IMG/VR virus record: IMGVR_UViG_3300037587_000706 | Span: 1-31,788 of that record | DNA from: a virus | Direction: 5' to 3' (one strand) | Length of the DNA stretch: 31,788 bases | Shown: piece after piece, positions 6,586 through 16,300 of the stretch | Position numbering within the stretch: the stretch's first letter is position 1 | Layout of the letters: the number at the start of each line of letters is the position of its first letter | Translations under genes and position numbers: made by a program | The notes under the pieces: generated by a model | Seen by the model: only the letters and a program-made list of their open reading frames with translations | Told to the model about the DNA's origin: nothing | Database searches by the model: none

Positions 6586-6794
6586 AACACGAAGTAGACG
6601 GCAACGAGCCGACGATTCCCGCACCTGCGAAGAATTCGAGCCACACATCGAGCAACCCCGGTAATACGCCATGCGGCAATCCGGGGCTTCTCAAGGATGC
6701 CAAGAATCCCCCGGCATCGGCCTGGGAGCAGAACGAATCCCCTGGTGGCGGGAAAAGCAAGGGTGGCATCGAAGGCAACACGCCGTTTCTCTAA
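6582..6794 (+). CDS. Hypothetical low-complexity protein
   Basis: The start ATG 6582 overlaps the previous stop and has AGGAGA six bases upstream, so I prefer it over the earlier in-frame ATG at 6456. The 70-residue product (MKHEVDGNEPTIPAPAKNSS...) is rich in Pro, Gly, Asn and Ser and is probably disordered. No function can be assigned. It lies between the promoter-proximal gene and a zinc protein ahead of the portal. Confidence 0.5.
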   Translation: MKHEVDGNEPTIPAPAKNSSHTSSNPGNTPCGNPGLLKDAKNPPASAWEQNESPGGGKSKGGIEGNTPFL

Positions 6795-6852
6795 AGACTG
6801 AATTGTCCCATTTTGAGCAGACACGATTTGCCGGGACGGACAAGGGTGAATC

Positions 6853-7230
6853 GTGCATTACACGCTCAAAACCGGGATTTGCATGGAATGTGGGACGGAG
6901 TTTACCGGCCTCATATCCGAAGATCCTGCCCGAAACCTCTGCACTGCACATCGCCCGAAACAGGAAATCTCAAGGTACCGTTCAATCCACTTTCGCTCGT
7001 TTGAGCCGCATTTTGACCGTGGACTCAACGCCTACGTTTCAACACGGACTGAGCGGCGACGGTTGATTGAGAAACAGGGCCTAATCGAAGTCGGCAACGA
7101 ACTCGATTACATGAAAGAAAAAGATCCTGAAACGGTGTACGTCTCCGATGAGGCGTTTCACGCAAAAGTCAAAGAGGTTGAACAACGCCTTCCGAGTTAC
7201 GATGCAAACGATGCAGCCGACTCCTCTTGA
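6853..7230 (+). CDS. Zinc-ribbon-like phage protein upstream of portal
   Basis: A GTG start with AAGGGTG four bases upstream gives a 125-residue product. The N-terminus carries CMECG and a later CTAH (residues 10-13 and about 30-33), a plausible zinc site. The middle segment, FDRGLNAYVSTRTERRRLIEKQGLIEVGNE, resembles a pattern common in small phage proteins encoded near terminase and portal genes, where the role is unknown. The C-terminal third is acidic and helical. Its position ahead of the portal suggests a virion-assembly accessory. Confidence 0.65.
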   Translation: MHYTLKTGICMECGTEFTGLISEDPARNLCTAHRPKQEISRYRSIHFRSFEPHFDRGLNAYVSTRTERRRLIEKQGLIEVGNELDYMKEKDPETVYVSDEAFHAKVKEVEQRLPSYDANDAADSS

Positions 7231-7259
7231 AGTACAGCGGCGGGCCATTCGTAATTGAA

Positions 7260-7281
7260 ACCGTTTGCACACGCAGACGGT
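7260..7281 (+). other. Hairpin ahead of the portal gene
   Basis: ACCGTTTGC (7260-7268) and GCAGACGGT (7273-7281) pair over 9 bp with one G-U wobble and an ACAC loop. No T-tract follows, so it is unlikely to terminate transcription. It may be an mRNA processing or stability element between the early part of the operon and the portal. Confidence 0.35.
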
Positions 7282-7308
7282 GCCGCAGGGTCAACACGAT
7301 TGAGGTAG

Positions 7309-9060
7309 ATGAACGTGGCGAAATCAGACGTGAACACATCCGAGGCGCAGAAGAAGCTCACCAAGTCGCTCAACATACTTTACGGGAAAGCCAAGAAGTA
7401 TCGTGAGGGTGAAGTAAAGAGCGACTGGAAGAACTCGCTGGAATGGTTTAAGGGCAACCAGTCACTTGCCAGCCCCGCGCAATCGTTGCCAACTGCCATA
7501 TCCGGCCCGCCGACCGAAGCCGATTCCCAAACGAACCTCATATTTTCAGCCCTTATGACGATTGTGCCGTTTCTGGCGAATCGTTCCCCCAATGTTGTGC
7601 TCAAACCAATTGTTTCGACGCTGGACCGCCACGCATCGGAGATTTCGGAGTGCATCAACCGTGTATTCCATCGCAACGATGTCATTGATCGCCAGGGTGA
7701 GATGGTCACAAACGGCCTGCTCTTTGGTAAGGGGTACTGGAAAACGACATGGAATGACGATCTCAACATGGGCAAAGGTGACATTGAGATCCGTACTCGT
7801 GACACACGCTACATATTTCTGGAACCGGGTAAGATGACGGTGAAGGAATCAAACTACCTTTTCGATTCCTCGCGTGTAGACAAGCTCACGATGTACCGCA
7901 TGTACCCCGACAAGATCGCCCAAATCAACAGCGCATTTATGAAGGATGAGAGTCATGAATCGCGTGGCGGGGAATTTGGCGAATCGTCAGGTGTTGGGTA
8001 TCACGCCGCTGCGCCGGGCGAAGCGGCATTGACAACGAGTGAAGCGTACATGGTTGAAAGCACGCAACTGGAACACGAGAGCAAGGAACACGTTGATCTC
8101 GTTGAAGTGTGGTTTCACGACGAACGCATGGTTGATGTTACCGAAAACCTCGTTGAATACGGGGAAGTCAAAAAAGTACGCACCGGAGAACAAGAAGCCA
8201 TGTACCCAAATGGTCGGTTGGTTGTGTTCTCGGGTGACGTGATTTTTGAGGATCGACCGAACCCATTCCCGCGTTTTCCGTATGTTGAGTTTGAGAACTA
8301 CTTCGTTCCGGGTGAGCCGTACTCGATGACGGAAGTGAAACAGTTGCTCAATCTACAATTGCAATACAATGTGCGTAGCAATCAGTTGATGGATGCGATT
8401 GCACACGGGATACATCGTCTCACTTATTACGACTCGACTTCGGGGTTGAGGCCGGATGAGATCACAAATGAGCCGGGGCAGTTTGTGCCTGTTAGCAACA
8501 TTGGAGGAATCAAGGAAGCAGACCCACCGGGAGTGCCGAGTGCGGCGTTTGTGTCGTTGCAGGCAATCAAGCAGGACTTTGACCGTATCAGCGGCATCGA
8601 AGAAGTTGTTCGTGGCTCCTCGCCGGGTGATGTGCGCAGCGGCTATGCAATTGAGCAACTACAGGAGAGTGCGGCAAACCGCATGAAACTGAAAACCAGA
8701 AGCCTCGAAGCTGCAATCCGCGAGGAGTCACGACTCATTACCGAATTCATCGCAATATTTTATGAGAAGGGTGTCCACTATCACGATGACACGGATCTTC
8801 AGGGTGTGAAACCGGAAGGGTTTGAGTACCACGTCAAAGCAGGCATCAACCTGCCGCGCTCGAGTACCAGTGAGCAGCAACATGCGCAATGGATGTTTGC
8901 AAACAACATTGTTGATGAGAAGTACATTATTGAGAACTCGAATATTGCGAACAAACAGGAATTGCTGGATCGAATGAAGCCGATTTGGGAAGCAATGAAA
9001 CAACAGCAAATGGGAGTTGACCCTAATGTGACTCCGATGCCTCAAACGGGAGGAGCATAA
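7309..9060 (+). CDS. Portal protein
   Basis: This 583-residue protein lies after the terminase and before scaffold- and coat-like genes, the usual portal position, and its size fits the family. Segments typical of portals include a Q.NLIFSALMTIVPFLANRSP helix early on (about residues 70-95), a central charged region, the VEFENYFVPGEPYSMTEVKQLLNLQLQYNVRSNQLMD stretch, and SRLITEFIAIFYEKG toward the C-terminus. It should form the dodecameric DNA channel at one capsid vertex and dock the terminase. ATG 7309 is only three bases after GAGGT; GTG 7315 has better spacing and may be the true start. The fold-level assignment is inferred from context and composition. Confidence 0.8.
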   Translation: MNVAKSDVNTSEAQKKLTKSLNILYGKAKKYREGEVKSDWKNSLEWFKGNQSLASPAQSLPTAISGPPTEADSQTNLIFSALMTIVPFLANRSPNVVLKPIVSTLDRHASEISECINRVFHRNDVIDRQGEMVTNGLLFGKGYWKTTWNDDLNMGKGDIEIRTRDTRYIFLEPGKMTVKESNYLFDSSRVDKLTMYRMYPDKIAQINSAFMKDESHESRGGEFGESSGVGYHAAAPGEAALTTSEAYMVESTQLEHESKEHVDLVEVWFHDERMVDVTENLVEYGEVKKVRTGEQEAMYPNGRLVVFSGDVIFEDRPNPFPRFPYVEFENYFVPGEPYSMTEVKQLLNLQLQYNVRSNQLMDAIAHGIHRLTYYDSTSGLRPDEITNEPGQFVPVSNIGGIKEADPPGVPSAAFVSLQAIKQDFDRISGIEEVVRGSSPGDVRSGYAIEQLQESAANRMKLKTRSLEAAIREESRLITEFIAIFYEKGVHYHDDTDLQGVKPEGFEYHVKAGINLPRSSTSEQQHAQWMFANNIVDEKYIIENSNIANKQELLDRMKPIWEAMKQQQMGVDPNVTPMPQTGGA

Positions 9061-9063
9061 GAG

Positions 9064-9450
9064 ATGCCAGATCCATCTCGTAGCGGGGGAAACGCCCCAC
9101 AGGTTGCATCACAGATGCAAAATCAGAGACTCGCTGGCGGCGGTGCGCCGGTCACGAGTCCACAACAGTTGCCGCAAGGCCCGTCGATGGGCGCTGGTCC
9201 GGGACCAGCACAGTCGGTGGGGGATAAGTTAGCCGATGTGTTTCAGCAGATAACGGCAGAGGGGTTCACGCCTCAAGTCGAATCTGCGTTAGAGGCTTTC
9301 TTCATGTCCTTGCAGCAACTAGCACCCGGCGCACAGGGACAGGGGATGCAACAGCAATCCCCGCAACCGCAGCCCCAGGGACAAGCGGTGCCGCAGTTTC
9401 AGCAGGGAGGCAATAGTGCCCTTGCGATTCCGCAGCCGCCTCCACGGTAA
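9064..9450 (+). CDS. Gln/Pro-rich hypothetical virion-assembly protein
   Basis: The 128-residue product has a central helical part (GDKLADVFQQITAEGFTPQVESALEAFFMSLQQL) flanked by low-complexity Gln, Pro and Gly segments. It has GGAGG about ten bases upstream. It lies between portal and scaffold, where phages often encode small assembly or capsid-accessory proteins; no family is recognised. Confidence 0.6.
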   Translation: MPDPSRSGGNAPQVASQMQNQRLAGGGAPVTSPQQLPQGPSMGAGPGPAQSVGDKLADVFQQITAEGFTPQVESALEAFFMSLQQLAPGAQGQGMQQQSPQPQPQGQAVPQFQQGGNSALAIPQPPPR

Positions 9451-9472
9451 GCAGCGCAGGAGTCGATAGAAA

Positions 9473-10249
9473 ATGGCAGATGAACCCACGAGCCAAGCAA
9501 GCAATGCGCCCGCAGGTGGATTTGTAAGTGATCCGGGAAGCGTAGCTACGCCTCAAACTGTAGCACCTACGGAACCAGTTACTCCGCCGCAACCGCAAGC
9601 GCCTGATTACGCCGCTCTGGATGAACGAGTTCGCTCCCTTGGTGACGGATACACGATGGAGACTGTGCCGGATAAGGTAAAGGATCTCCAGCGTGGAATG
9701 TCCGAAGCACAGAGGGAGTCGGCTGACATACGAAAACGGTATGAGTTTGCAGAGCCTTTGATTGGGCATCTGGATAGCACGCCGGGATTCGCAGATCATA
9801 TGCAGAGATCGGTGAACGAGTTTTTCAACAAGGAAAACGAGTATGAACCGGCACCTGCGCAGGCGGCACCCGTAGCACAGGCGTTCGATCCGAGGAATCT
9901 GGAAATTCAACAAATGAAACAACAGCTTGCCTCGATTGAACAAAATCGGCAACTCGACGAACTGGAACGCCGTTATCCACAGGCAATGACACTTGACACC
10001 AAACAGGAGATTCTGGCTCGCATGAACCAGCAAGGTGGCGAAGCCTCAATGCATCTGTTTGCAATACAGGGTCAGGCCATGATGCAGAGTGAACGGCAAG
10101 CAGGCGCAGATGCGACACGCAGCAATGTGGGTTATGTCAACCCGCAGGCAACGGCATCTTTTTCTCCGCCTGCCCCGAAACCTGCAACTGAGATGTCGGA
10201 AGATGACAAGGAACGGAGAGTTCAGGAGATTTTGAATCAAGGCGGCTGA
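9473..10249 (+). CDS. Scaffold-like capsid assembly protein
   Basis: The 258-residue product directly precedes the coat-like gene. It has a Pro/Ala/Thr-rich N-terminus, long charged helical segments in the middle (LDERVRSLGDGY, EIQQMKQQLASIEQNRQLDELERRY) and an acidic-to-basic C-terminal helix (EDDKERRVQEILNQGG). This layout is typical of scaffolding proteins, whose C-terminal helix binds the coat during procapsid assembly. Scaffold sequence is poorly conserved, so the call relies on position and composition. Confidence 0.65.
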   Translation: MADEPTSQASNAPAGGFVSDPGSVATPQTVAPTEPVTPPQPQAPDYAALDERVRSLGDGYTMETVPDKVKDLQRGMSEAQRESADIRKRYEFAEPLIGHLDSTPGFADHMQRSVNEFFNKENEYEPAPAQAAPVAQAFDPRNLEIQQMKQQLASIEQNRQLDELERRYPQAMTLDTKQEILARMNQQGGEASMHLFAIQGQAMMQSERQAGADATRSNVGYVNPQATASFSPPAPKPATEMSEDDKERRVQEILNQGG

Positions 10250-10271
10250 TTTCCAGTGAGGAGATCAGGCA

Positions 10272-11243
10272 ATGGCCTTAACATACGATCAGATTACAGC
10301 TATTACGAATGAGCTGTATCTGCCGATGTTTCCGCAGTTGTTTGCGGATCGTAATATCCTCCAGAAACGACTTCACGCCAAGGGAACAAAACCCCAGGGC
10401 GGCGAACAGATCAAGCAGCATGTGTTCTATCAGCAGAGTAAGGGCGGGTTCTACGCAGAGTATGACACGTTCGACATCTCCGCTGAAGATCAGATCACGG
10501 CTGCGTTCTGGCCGTGGAAGTATTTGGAGGTACCCATCACGTTGTCTCGTGCGGATGTACTCCGTAACGCAGGCGCTCCTGCTGTCAAATCATTGATGGA
10601 TGCGAAAATGAAGGGTGCGGCAATTCGCGCATCTCAGCTTCTTGCAACGTCGATGTTTTCCCTTACGGGAGTTGACAGTTCACTCGGACTCAACAGTCTC
10701 GACAATATGTGTACGACAAATTCCGAGCAGTTGAGTACGGGCACCGCAGTATACGGGGGTATTGATCGTTCAACGCCGTATACGTGGTGGGATGGCAACA
10801 CGCTAGATCCCGGCGATATTGATATTGATTACGCGGTGCTTTCGGATGCGGAAGCACTGGTACTCGATGGCGATATTCGCCCGACAATCTGGATGCTGGG
10901 GCCGAACTCATTCAATTCGTACATGAAGGCGGAACAAGCGGATCAGCGATACATGAAACAGTCGGATATGGACACCGGGTTCGTTACGGCTCAGTTCAAT
11001 GGTCGTGTGATTGCTCAGGATCGCTACGTGTCAGATCCGGCAACGGGAACGTCGGCAAGCCGTGCTTATGGGCTCAATGAGGAGTTCCTTGACATGGTGA
11101 CACACGCCAACGAGAACATGCGTCTTGAGCCGTTTGCGAAACCAGTGGATCAGGCCGTAATCGTTGGTCACATCATGTGGGCTGGCAACCTGGTGTCCTG
11201 TGATCCAAGCCGCCATGTTGTCATTCACGACCAAAGACCATAA
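10272..11243 (+). CDS. Major capsid protein
   Basis: The 323-residue product follows the scaffold-like gene with a strong AGGAG site. It starts MALTYDQITAITNELYLPMF and contains segments typical of HK97-fold coats: a glycine-rich early loop (QSKGGFYAEYDTF), a long spine-helix candidate (RADVLRNAGAPAVKSLMDAKMKGAAIRASQLLATSMFSL), a mid-domain (WMLGPNSFNSYMKAEQADQRY) and a C-terminal strand-rich end (VIVGHIMWAGNLV). It would form the capsid shell. The assignment rests on position, length and composition rather than a search. Confidence 0.8.
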   Translation: MALTYDQITAITNELYLPMFPQLFADRNILQKRLHAKGTKPQGGEQIKQHVFYQQSKGGFYAEYDTFDISAEDQITAAFWPWKYLEVPITLSRADVLRNAGAPAVKSLMDAKMKGAAIRASQLLATSMFSLTGVDSSLGLNSLDNMCTTNSEQLSTGTAVYGGIDRSTPYTWWDGNTLDPGDIDIDYAVLSDAEALVLDGDIRPTIWMLGPNSFNSYMKAEQADQRYMKQSDMDTGFVTAQFNGRVIAQDRYVSDPATGTSASRAYGLNEEFLDMVTHANENMRLEPFAKPVDQAVIVGHIMWAGNLVSCDPSRHVVIHDQRP

Positions 11244-11257
11244 GGGAGGTAGGAATA

Positions 11258-11725
11258 ATGTCAATTCAAGCGTATAAAACAGCGATTACCATTACTTCTG
11301 CCACTCTTGCGGATCTCGGGACAGGCCTAACAACGGGGCACGAACGGACTGAGCCAGATGGAAGGATGTACGTGTTGCTCTTTTGTGGAGAAGCGACTCC
11401 AGATGGCATGGTTGTCTGTGTTGACGAAACAGAAACAACGGCAACTGTTATCCATTCCGAGCTTTGTTTGGATGGCACCACTAAGATGCCCGCAGGTGTG
11501 AACAACACCGGGGCTCCGATCACCGACAACCACTTCTGGTGGGCGCTAAAACGCGGTCTTGGGTATGGTATCACAGCAACAACCGACACGAAGGGGTTGG
11601 CTGTCACCCAAGCCGCATTAGGCGAGGTCACAACTGCCACACTCGGCACAGATTCGGTTTCTGGTATTTTACTGGAAACGGGTGTCGATTCGACGCAGAA
11701 GGCTGTCTACTGGACAATTCCGTAG
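11258..11725 (+). CDS. Capsid decoration-like protein, copy 1
   Basis: This 155-residue, beta-rich, Thr/Ala-rich protein immediately follows the coat gene with GGGAGG upstream. Its opening, MSIQAYKTAITITSATLADLGTGLTTGHERTEPDGRMYVLL, is clearly related to that of the next protein (MSIKSYRTAVTEQSATARDLGTIGERREEEDGKVYILV). The genes are thus tandem paralogs, although the rest has diverged. Position and fold character suggest a capsid-stabilising or head-decoration role; I do not recognise a named family. Confidence 0.65.
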   Translation: MSIQAYKTAITITSATLADLGTGLTTGHERTEPDGRMYVLLFCGEATPDGMVVCVDETETTATVIHSELCLDGTTKMPAGVNNTGAPITDNHFWWALKRGLGYGITATTDTKGLAVTQAALGEVTTATLGTDSVSGILLETGVDSTQKAVYWTIP

Positions 11726-11735
11726 GCTCGTGTGT

Positions 11736-11759
11736 GCGGGGGAGCTTCGGCTCCCCCGC
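11736..11759 (+). other. GC-rich hairpin with TTCG tetraloop
   Basis: GCGGGGGAGC (11736-11745) and GCTCCCCCGC (11750-11759) form a perfect 10-bp stem closed by TTCG, an especially stable loop. There is no T-tract, and a ribosome site follows at once. It is more likely an mRNA stability or processing element, or a partial terminator, that tunes coat/decoration expression than a full terminator. Confidence 0.6.
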
Positions 11760-11774
11760 CTGCAAAGGAGAACC

Positions 11775-12242
11775 ATGTCGATCAAATCGTATAGAACTGC
11801 GGTGACGGAACAATCTGCAACCGCCCGTGACCTTGGAACAATTGGAGAACGCCGCGAGGAAGAAGATGGCAAGGTTTACATTCTTGTTAAGGCAGGCGAG
11901 CAAATTAATGCGTTTATGTGCGTTGAGGTGTCGGCATACGATTCCGCAACGAACGAAATCACCGTAGCAAAGGCTTCGGCAGCATTGCAAGTGGCGGGTG
12001 TAAACCCTTTGGGAGTTGTATCAGTTGTGTCTGGTAACTATTTCTGGATGCAGGTTGGAGGAGTTGTTACTTGTTATGCTAACGCAACCACAACAGCAGT
12101 AACCCTTGGTAGCCCCGTAATACAGAAAACGACAGACGGATGGATTGAGGATTATGGGGCTGCTGATGTTACCGGGCCTATCGGGGTTGCTCTTGGTGCG
12201 GCGACTAGCGGACCAGTACAAATTCTTTTGCAACTAGGATAG
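11775..12242 (+). CDS. Capsid decoration-like protein, copy 2
   Basis: The ATG at 11775 has AAAGGAG just upstream; the frame's earlier in-frame start would cross the hairpin and the preceding gene. The 155-residue product is beta-rich and Val/Thr/Ala-rich, and its N-terminus is paralogous to the preceding protein. The C-terminal half (VVTCYANATTTAVTLGSPVIQ) looks strand-rich. A capsid-decoration or virion-accessory role is inferred. Confidence 0.65.
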   Translation: MSIKSYRTAVTEQSATARDLGTIGERREEEDGKVYILVKAGEQINAFMCVEVSAYDSATNEITVAKASAALQVAGVNPLGVVSVVSGNYFWMQVGGVVTCYANATTTAVTLGSPVIQKTTDGWIEDYGAADVTGPIGVALGAATSGPVQILLQLG

Positions 12243-12290
12243 CGCCACGATGAAACGAATCAGTTTTTCTTTTTAGAAAGGAAGTAAGAC

Positions 12291-12881
12291 ATGGCACCGC
12301 CTACAACGATTTTTAAGACGTTTGACCGTACCATTGTGGCAGGGGACCTCAATACCGCAGACAAGCGGAACGGCACGCCGGGGCTTACAGGAGAAGCTAC
12401 CGTTTCTCCCACGGGGGCACCGCTGGATCTCGGGATTGTTGACATATCCGGCGGGCAGGCGGATTCGACTGTGGAGAACATGCTGTGGCGTGTGACCGCA
12501 TCCGGGGGCAATACGCTGGTGGAGGACTTCGGCGCGTGGCAGTTGACAGGGCAGCACGGCTTCACCATTGGGACTTCGGATCTCAAGTTGCAGGAGTTAA
12601 TGGGTGACGAGGGCACACCTGGTTCTCCGCAACTGAAGTATGTAGCGAGTGCGGTTGTCGGTTCTTATGCTGATTGGGCCACAATCCCAACAACAGAGGG
12701 CGCTGAAGTGGTTTTGCACCCAACGGATACGGGGACTTCAATGGTCGTTACCACGGGCGCAGACGATGCAATCTTTTGGGCGCATTATATCGCCGTGGCA
12801 GCGGGTGAGGACACAGGAACATACGAGGATCTTGTTGCCGGTTTCGAGTTTCAGGCGTCATTCGGGTATTCGTACAGCTAG
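12291..12881 (+). CDS. Hypothetical virion protein
   Basis: The 196-residue product (MAPPTTIFKTFDRTIVAGDL...) has a clear ribosome site (AAAGGAAG) and is rich in Gly, Thr, Ala and Asp with a predicted beta character. No family is recognised. It lies between the decoration-like genes and the repeat protein and is probably structural. Confidence 0.6.
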   Translation: MAPPTTIFKTFDRTIVAGDLNTADKRNGTPGLTGEATVSPTGAPLDLGIVDISGGQADSTVENMLWRVTASGGNTLVEDFGAWQLTGQHGFTIGTSDLKLQELMGDEGTPGSPQLKYVASAVVGSYADWATIPTTEGAEVVLHPTDTGTSMVVTTGADDAIFWAHYIAVAAGEDTGTYEDLVAGFEFQASFGYSYS

Positions 12882-12887
12882 TCGCCC

Positions 12888-13319
12888 GTGAAGAAACTCG
12901 CCACAGATGACGAGTACAGGGCACGATGGTTTGACTGGCATTTAGCAGACGGGTCAACGATCGACTCGCGCCATGCTAACTGGCGGCACATCCACTGGGA
13001 AAAGCTCGTCAAAATTGTCATGCACATCCGCGAGCATGTGTGGGAACTGACGTGCGAGAATAACCCACGTTTCCGGTACTTCTTATCGTTCCGCAAGGAA
13101 ATCAATGGTCCTGTGTTTCGTAACGGCGTCTTTACCGGACGGAACAAGGAACAGCGTTGGGTGATGGGTTGGTCGGATGGTGAGACGGCACATCTGCGCG
13201 ACTTTGACTTCAAAACAGGCGAGTTGCTGCGCGAGTACACGCTCCCCATGTCCCGCATCCCCGGACAGATTCACCCGCGAGTTGGGGGAACGGTGGTGCC
13301 CGATGTCGCGTTGCCATAG
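12888..13319 (+). CDS. Hypothetical 143-residue protein
   Basis: The frame begins at a GTG six bases after the previous stop, with no clear Shine-Dalgarno, so it may rely on reinitiation. The product is rich in Trp, Arg and His early on (RARWFDWHLADGS, HANWRHIHWEKLVKIVMHIREHVWEL), and its C-terminal half (WSDGETAHLRDFDFKTGELLREYTLP) looks beta-rich. No family is recognised. It directly precedes the repeat protein. Confidence 0.6.
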   Translation: MKKLATDDEYRARWFDWHLADGSTIDSRHANWRHIHWEKLVKIVMHIREHVWELTCENNPRFRYFLSFRKEINGPVFRNGVFTGRNKEQRWVMGWSDGETAHLRDFDFKTGELLREYTLPMSRIPGQIHPRVGGTVVPDVALP

Positions 13320-13325
13320 GAAAAA

Positions 13326-16300
13326 GTGCTTAAAAACAAGATTCTTCTTTGGGCTGTTTGGGGGCTGATCTTGGCTGCTGCCGTACAGACTCGCAACAGC
13401 GGAGCGAACGGCGCAGGGTTCACTTCGGCTGTCAACACGCCAAGTGGACTGGCGGAGGGCGATCTTGTCGTCTGCTTTTTCACGTCCGATGGCAGCGGAT
13501 CGCATACGTGGCCGAGTGGAACCGACGATACGTTCAACTCGATTGTTGACCAGCTTGCTGACGGTAGTGCTGCGCGTCATTCCGTTGCATGGCATGAAGT
13601 AACAGCAACCGGCCCAGGCGCATCAATCACCGTAAATCTCGGCAATTCGACAAAGAGCACCTACTCCATTTACCGCATCACCGGGCACGAAGACCCGGAC
13701 ACGCAGCCTCCGCAAGTCTCGAACCCACAGATTGATACATCCACAGCACCGAACGCTACAATTCTAACGCCCACCGGAGGCTCGAAAGATTATCTCTGGC
13801 TCACCGGCTTCGGTATTGACGGTAGCAAGACAACGGGAAGCGTCACGCTCCCGGCAAACTACGGAACCAAGATCGGCGCTAACAACGGCGGCGGTTCTCC
13901 GTGTTCTACGTGGAGCGGCGAATTCGCAAATACTGCGTCGAGCGAGGACGCGGCGGCGTGGACACTTTCCGGTGGCGGCGTGGAATGGGTTGCCGAGACG
14001 GTTGCAGTGCATCCGGGGGTGGTGGCCACACCTGCAACCGACCTCTACGGCCTCAAAGTTGTTATCAAAGATGATGCCACGGATCTGTACGGACTCAAAA
14101 CACAGATCAAAGATGACGCCACTGATCTTTATGGGCTGAAGGCTGTTGTAACTTCCGTAACTGATGCAACCGATCTCTACGGACTCCGTGTAAAGCCGTT
14201 CGACCCGGACTTCCCGCTTGTAGAATCTTACGCTCTTTCCGTTGAATCAACGGACACCACCACTCATACAGTTACCGCACCAGATGGAACCGTCTCCGGG
14301 GATTTGCTGCTCCTTATATCGGGTTGCGATGGAAACGTACCCACAATTACCGAGCCAAGCGGATTTACGCAATTGGTCCACCAGACAACTGCCTCGGGAA
14401 CTCTAAACATTTCATATAAACAGGCTGGCGGTAGTGAGCCTGGAACCTATTCGGTGGGTACTAGCGCATCCGAAGAAAGTGCTCACATTATTTATCGGAT
14501 CAGTGGTGCGCAAGACCCATCGACGCAAGCCCCCGAAATATCATCCCTTGCTTTGAGCGTAGATGCGAACCCCGATCCGAACATTGTAACGCCAACCGGG
14601 GGAGCGAAGAATTACCTTTGGCTTGCTGCTTTTTGGAACGCAGATGATGCAACAGGAACCGCAAAGCCAACCGATTATTCTAACTTCCTGACTATCAATT
14701 CGGGGGGGGCTGATCCCACAAATATCGGTGCCGCAGAATATACTAATAACGCTGCCAGTGAGAATCCCGGCGCGTTCACCATTTCGGCGTCCAAACTATG
14801 GTCAGCTTTTACTATTGCGATACACCCTCTCAGCGAACAGTACGGCCTGAAGGCCCGGATAATTGATACTGCGTTTCCATTCGTGGAAACCACCGCCCTT
14901 TCGGTTGAGTCAACGGATACTGAAACCCACACGGTTGACAACGCGCCTGGAGTGGTATCAGGAGATTTGCTGATACTCGTTTCTTCTGTAGACTCAAATA
15001 CGAACATTGTCGAACCTGCCTCTTTTACAGAATTAGCCAGGGTTCAACAGGCAAATATTTCAATTAATGTTTCCTACAAGTGGGCAGGTGGTAGTGAACC
15101 CGGAACATATACGGTCACTACTACGTCGGAAGCCGAGGAATCGTCCCATATTATTTACAGAATAAGCGGCGCAGAGAACCCATCAACCCAAGCCCCGGAA
15201 CTTTCTTCGGTCAGCATTCAAACGACACAATTTCCCAACCCACAGCCTGTGACCCCTACTGGCGGGGCCAAGAACTATCTGTTTCTCGCTGTATTTGCGG
15301 GCAACGATGACGCAGTAGCCACGGCAGTACCCGCAGACTACTCAAATATGCAGACCATTAATTCCGGCGGATCGGAAGCCTGCGGGGTTGGTGGAGCAGA
15401 ACGCTATCTAAACGCATCAAGTGAGAACCCCGGCATATTTGTGATTCCCACCAGCCAGCAATGTATTTCTTATGCGATTGCAGTACACCCCGGCGTCCCG
15501 GTAACACCCGCTACGGATCTTTATGGACTCAAGGTTCAAATTAAGGATGATGCAACCGACCTCTATGGGCTGAAGGCTATCGTGAAGGACGACGCAACGG
15601 ATCTGTACGGGCTGAAAGCGCAGATCAAGGATGACGCCACTGACCTGTACGGACTCAAAGCACACATTCACATCAACGCAACTAACCTCTATGGCCTCAA
15701 GGCGCAGATCAAAGATGATGCCACAGACCTGTATGGACTGAAAGCTGTCGTTACAGCAGCAACATCTGCAACTGACTTATACGGCCTGAAAGCACAAATT
15801 AAGGATGACGCAACGGATCTGTACGGGCTGAAAGCGCAGATCAAGGATGACGCGACAGACCTCTACGGACTGAAAACGCAGATCAAGGATGACGCCACGG
15901 ATCTGTATGGACTCAAAGCACACATTCATATCGACACGACGGACTTGTACGGCCTCAAGACGCAGATCAAAGACGATGCAACAGACTTGTATGGACTCAG
16001 AACACAAATCAAAGACGATGCAACAGACTTGTATGGCCTCAAAGCTGTTGTCACAACAGTAACGTCTACCACTGATTTGTATGGACTCAAAATTGCCATC
16101 AAAGATGACGCCACGGATCTCTATGGACTCAAGGCTGTTATTATAGCGGCAACGGAGGCAACTGACCTCTACGGGCTGAAAGCGCAAATCAAGAAGGATG
16201 CCACTGATCTCTACGGCCTAAAGACACAAATCAAAGATGACGCGACGGATCTTTACGGACTCAAGACACAAATCAAAGACGACGCAACAGACCTGTACGG

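Noticed and set aside
9302-10033. Long minus-strand open frame (243 codons) under the scaffold-like gene
   Set aside because: It lies opposite well-supported scaffold and Gln/Pro-rich genes with ribosome sites; its composition is that of an antisense shadow.
15777-16187. Minus-strand frame with its own repeat pattern
   Set aside because: The repeats simply mirror the DLYGLK array on the coding strand.
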